Assembly (NCBI GenBank): GCA_965229635.1
Contig: OZ245894.1
Location: 4,774,001 to 4,838,000 of the forward strand
Reading direction: 5' to 3'
Length of the DNA: 64,000 nucleotides
Origin: BQJU01 sp965229635
Lineage (GTDB): Bacteria > Bacteroidota > Bacteroidia > Chitinophagales > Saprospiraceae
Of this stretch, positions 61,738 through 64,000 are shown piece after piece; position 1 is the stretch's first letter; every line of letters starts with the position of its first letter. The position numbers were made by a program, and so were the translations under genes. Under the pieces are notes generated by a model that saw only the letters and a list, made by a program, of their open reading frames with translations, had not been told where the DNA came from and made no database searches.

Positions 61738-62987
61738 TGAAATTTATTTACAACCTGGCAATCGCTGGCTATGCAGCAGCAATTCGGCTGGCCGCATTAT
61801 TCAATAAGAAAGCCGCTTTGTTTGTTAAGGGCCGTCAGCACCTTTTTCAACAATTGGAAACCTTTTCCAGCACGCGCACAGGGCATCCTGTGATATGGTT
61901 GCACTGCGCCTCCCTTGGAGAATTTGAGCAGGGCCGCCCCGTGATTGAAAAGATCAAGGAGCAATTTCCGCATCACCAAATTGCGCTGACCTTCTTCTCA
62001 CCTTCCGGTTATGAATTGCGCAAAGATTATGCCCTGGCAGATCTGGTGTGCTACCTCCCAATGGACCAGCCTGGCAAGGCCAGCCGGTTTGTGCAACAAC
62101 TCAACCCTGATCTCGCCATTTTTGTCAAATATGAATTTTGGATCAATCACCTGCGGGCTTTGCGCCAGAACGATATTCCAGTCGTGTTGATCTCGGCCGT
62201 TTTCCGCAAGGAGCAACTATTCTTTAAGCCTTACGGCAATCTGTTTTTACAAGAACTTAAAGCCTTTGATCAATTGTTTATTCAGGATGAAGCATCAGCA
62301 AGATTGTTGGAAAAGACAGGAATCGAGCAGTACACGATTGCCGGAGACACCCGAATTGATCGAGTCATAGATATTGCACAAAATGTCAAAAACTATCCAA
62401 ATATTTCCGACTTCTGCGCGCATAAAAAAATACTGATTTGCGGAAGCACCTGGGGTGGTGATGAAGATATTCTATTGCCATTTATCAATGAAGAACTAGC
62501 TACGGATTGGAAGGCCATCATTGCGCCTCATGATATCAGGCCCTCTCGCATTGCGCAGATAGCGCAAAAGCTAACGGTATCGCACCAACGCTATAGCCAG
62601 CTTAACCCGGAAACAATAGGTGATAGCCGTGTACTCATCATCGATAATATCGGTATGCTCTCAGCCCTCTATCAATATGGAACCATTGCCTATATTGGAG
62701 GAGGATTTGGTGTAGGCATTCACAATACTCTGGAGCCTATGGCTTTTGAAGTACCGGTGATCTTTGGTCCAAAATTTGAAAAATTTATCGAAGCCAGGGA
62801 GATGACTAGTCGTGGGGGCGCATTTTCGATCGATAATGCAGCAGCATTCCGGGAGGTTTTTCAGGCCTTACAGCTTCCGGAAAACTACCAGGCAGCAACG
62901 GCTGTCATTCGCCAGTTTTTACAAGAAAATCAGGGAAGTACGAAGCAAATTGTGCAATACCTAAGTAGCAAAATCCTTGCATCATGA
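61737..62987 (+). CDS. waaA: 3-deoxy-D-manno-octulosonic acid (KDO) transferase
   Basis: 416 residues from the ATG at 61737 (MKFIYNLAIAGYAAAIRLAALF), which overlaps the preceding stop. An earlier in-frame Met at 61686 lies inside the neighbour. The N-terminal membrane anchor and the catalytic Glu62 in HCASLGEFEQGRPVIE are clear, and the GT-B C-domain has LICGSTWGGDED, AIIAPHDIRPSRI and IAYIGGGFGVGIHNTLEPMAFEVPVIFGP. It adds KDO to lipid A. It overlaps the next gene by 4 bp (ATGA). Confidence 0.95.
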   Translation: MKFIYNLAIAGYAAAIRLAALFNKKAALFVKGRQHLFQQLETFSSTRTGHPVIWLHCASLGEFEQGRPVIEKIKEQFPHHQIALTFFSPSGYELRKDYALADLVCYLPMDQPGKASRFVQQLNPDLAIFVKYEFWINHLRALRQNDIPVVLISAVFRKEQLFFKPYGNLFLQELKAFDQLFIQDEASARLLEKTGIEQYTIAGDTRIDRVIDIAQNVKNYPNISDFCAHKKILICGSTWGGDEDILLPFINEELATDWKAIIAPHDIRPSRIAQIAQKLTVSHQRYSQLNPETIGDSRVLIIDNIGMLSALYQYGTIAYIGGGFGVGIHNTLEPMAFEVPVIFGPKFEKFIEAREMTSRGGAFSIDNAAAFREVFQALQLPENYQAATAVIRQFLQENQGSTKQIVQYLSSKILAS

Positions 62988-64000
62988 GTAGCGTTTTGGA
63001 TCTATTCCAACATTTTGGCAAACAAAAAATTCTGGTCATTGGAGATGTCATGATTGACCGTTACCTCACTGGACGAGTGAGCAGAATATCTCCTGAAGCC
63101 CCGGTGCCGGTGGTTGAATTTCAGGAAAGCCAGAACCGGCTCGGAGGTGCGGCCAATGTGGCACTCAACCTCAGAGCCCTTGGTGCTGAGATCATTTTAT
63201 GCAGTGTAATCGGACAGGACGAAAATACCAATATTTTTCTTGACCTTCTACCGGATTTGGGCCTTACGGCCAAAGGCATTCTGACCTCTGAAGAGCGGAT
63301 GACCACCGTCAAAACCCGGGTTATTGCCAATAATCAACACCTGTTGCGGGTTGATCGGGAAGACACCAAAGACCTCTCTGCCGGAGAAGCTGCACAATTT
63401 CTGACACAGATCAAACAGATACTGGAAACCGAAAAAGTTGATCTGATTCTATTCCAGGATTACAACAAAGGGGTGCTCTCGGAAACAGTTATTCAGAGCG
63501 TCATTTCTGAAGCCATTAAGCGCCAAATCCCGACTGCCGTTGATCCAAAATTTCATAACTTTTGGGCATACAAAGGGGTCACCTTATTCAAACCTAACCT
63601 TAAGGAAATTCGTAGTCAACTGCCCTTTTCGATCTCTACCAGTCTGCCAGACCTGCAAAAAGCCGCTGATTTTATCAATAAGAAGCTGAATAATCAAGCT
63701 ACCGTCATTACGCTTTCCGAAAAGGGGCTATTTGTTATGGAAGGAGAAAATAGCAAAATCTTCCCCACGCAAGCCCGCTCAATTGCCGATGTTTGTGGGG
63801 CCGGCGATACGGTGATTAGTGTATTGGCCTTGGGGTTGGCCACCTCTCAAGCCAGTCTCTATGAGATTGCGCAATTGGCCAATCTGGCCGGTGGACAGGT
63901 TTGTGAAAAAGTGGGTGTTGTACCCGTTGACAAAGAACAACTGATGACCGAATATGAAGCACTACTTCGCCTAGATGCGATATCTGCAACTTCAAAACAC
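62984..64000 (+). CDS. D-glycero-beta-D-manno-heptose-7-phosphate kinase (RfaE1/HldE N-domain), 3' end outside the window
   Basis: 339 codons are open to the window edge with no stop. The PfkB signatures are complete: ILVIGDVMIDRYLTGRVSRISPEAPVPVV, LGGAANVALNLRALGAEI, ILFQDYNKGVLSE, and ADVCGAGDTVISVLALGLA. These match the heptose kinase domain of RfaE/HldE, which phosphorylates heptose-7-P on the way to ADP-heptose. Whether a nucleotidyltransferase domain follows cannot be seen. It starts inside the waaA stop (ATGA), so the genes are coupled and serve inner-core LPS. Confidence 0.9.
   Translation, partial: MSSVLDLFQHFGKQKILVIGDVMIDRYLTGRVSRISPEAPVPVVEFQESQNRLGGAANVALNLRALGAEIILCSVIGQDENTNIFLDLLPDLGLTAKGILTSEERMTTVKTRVIANNQHLLRVDREDTKDLSAGEAAQFLTQIKQILETEKVDLILFQDYNKGVLSETVIQSVISEAIKRQIPTAVDPKFHNFWAYKGVTLFKPNLKEIRSQLPFSISTSLPDLQKAADFINKKLNNQATVITLSEKGLFVMEGENSKIFPTQARSIADVCGAGDTVISVLALGLATSQASLYEIAQLANLAGGQVCEKVGVVPVDKEQLMTEYEALLRLDAISATSKH

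Overview
The window looks like a chromosomal segment of a Bacteroidota bacterium, probably of the Saprospiria (Lewinella/Haliscomenobacter-like) lineage. The phylum call rests on several type IX secretion (T9SS) substrates with A- and B-type C-terminal sorting domains, DUF6089, DUF5683 and other beta-barrel outer-membrane proteins, TAnnTTTG-like -7 promoter elements, and a lack of strong Shine-Dalgarno sites. The class call is an inference from protein character and is not proven. No rRNA, tRNA, CRISPR array, insertion sequence or prophage was seen. Coding density is high and most genes are housekeeping.

Layout. 0-10 kb: a thiolase 3' end, a secreted M12B-like metalloprotease (T9SS), the Tex RNA-binding protein, a ParE/RelE-type toxin-antitoxin pair, and pckA (PEP carboxykinase) divergent from an ScfR/RamB-like regulator, with a palindrome between them. 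10-20 kb: a Cys-rich lipoprotein, an NTR/TIMP-like T9SS protein, a beta-barrel, and a minus-strand operon of a large THIVGGE/PKD T9SS-B protein, a DUF3857 protein and a C1B cysteine peptidase. 20-30 kb: a CaiB/BaiF CoA-transferase, an nnr-sirtuin operon, two DUF6089 paralogues (one fused to TSP3 repeats and OmpA), and nrdB-nrdA with DnaA-box-like sites upstream. 30-41 kb: CorA, an HExxH protein, a LolC/E-type permease, tyrS, a divergent GH13-like enzyme, a PhzF-like protein, a Cys/Met PLP enzyme, a GT-C membrane protein, an FMN reductase and a UPF0173 hydrolase.

41-48 kb: parA-parB-DUF5683-OMP, ilvE, rdgB and a DUF4340 protein. 48-52.6 kb: a type IV restriction locus, mcrB (EVE domain plus AAA+) - ankyrin-repeat lipoprotein - mcrC. 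The embedded ankyrin gene is the most unusual item in the window. 52.6-64 kb: small hypotheticals, a Nudix hydrolase, pyrE, an M42 aminopeptidase, a UbiA-like protein, a catalytically degenerate alpha/beta-hydrolase lipoprotein divergent from a MarR-GNAT fusion across a nested dyad, rmlB, and an envelope cluster of beta-barrel, waaA (KDO transferase) and an rfaE1-like heptose kinase that runs off the window end.

How it fits together: the window combines central carbon control (pckA and its putative regulator), nucleotide supply (nrdBA, pyrE, rdgB), chromosome partition (parAB), NAD(P)H repair and protein deacylation (nnr, sirtuin), LPS building (rmlB, waaA, rfaE1) and a modified-DNA restriction module. 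Start codons were moved downstream of the longest open frame where signal peptides, family N-termini or neighbouring genes required it. Three frames whose first codon is TTG are noted.
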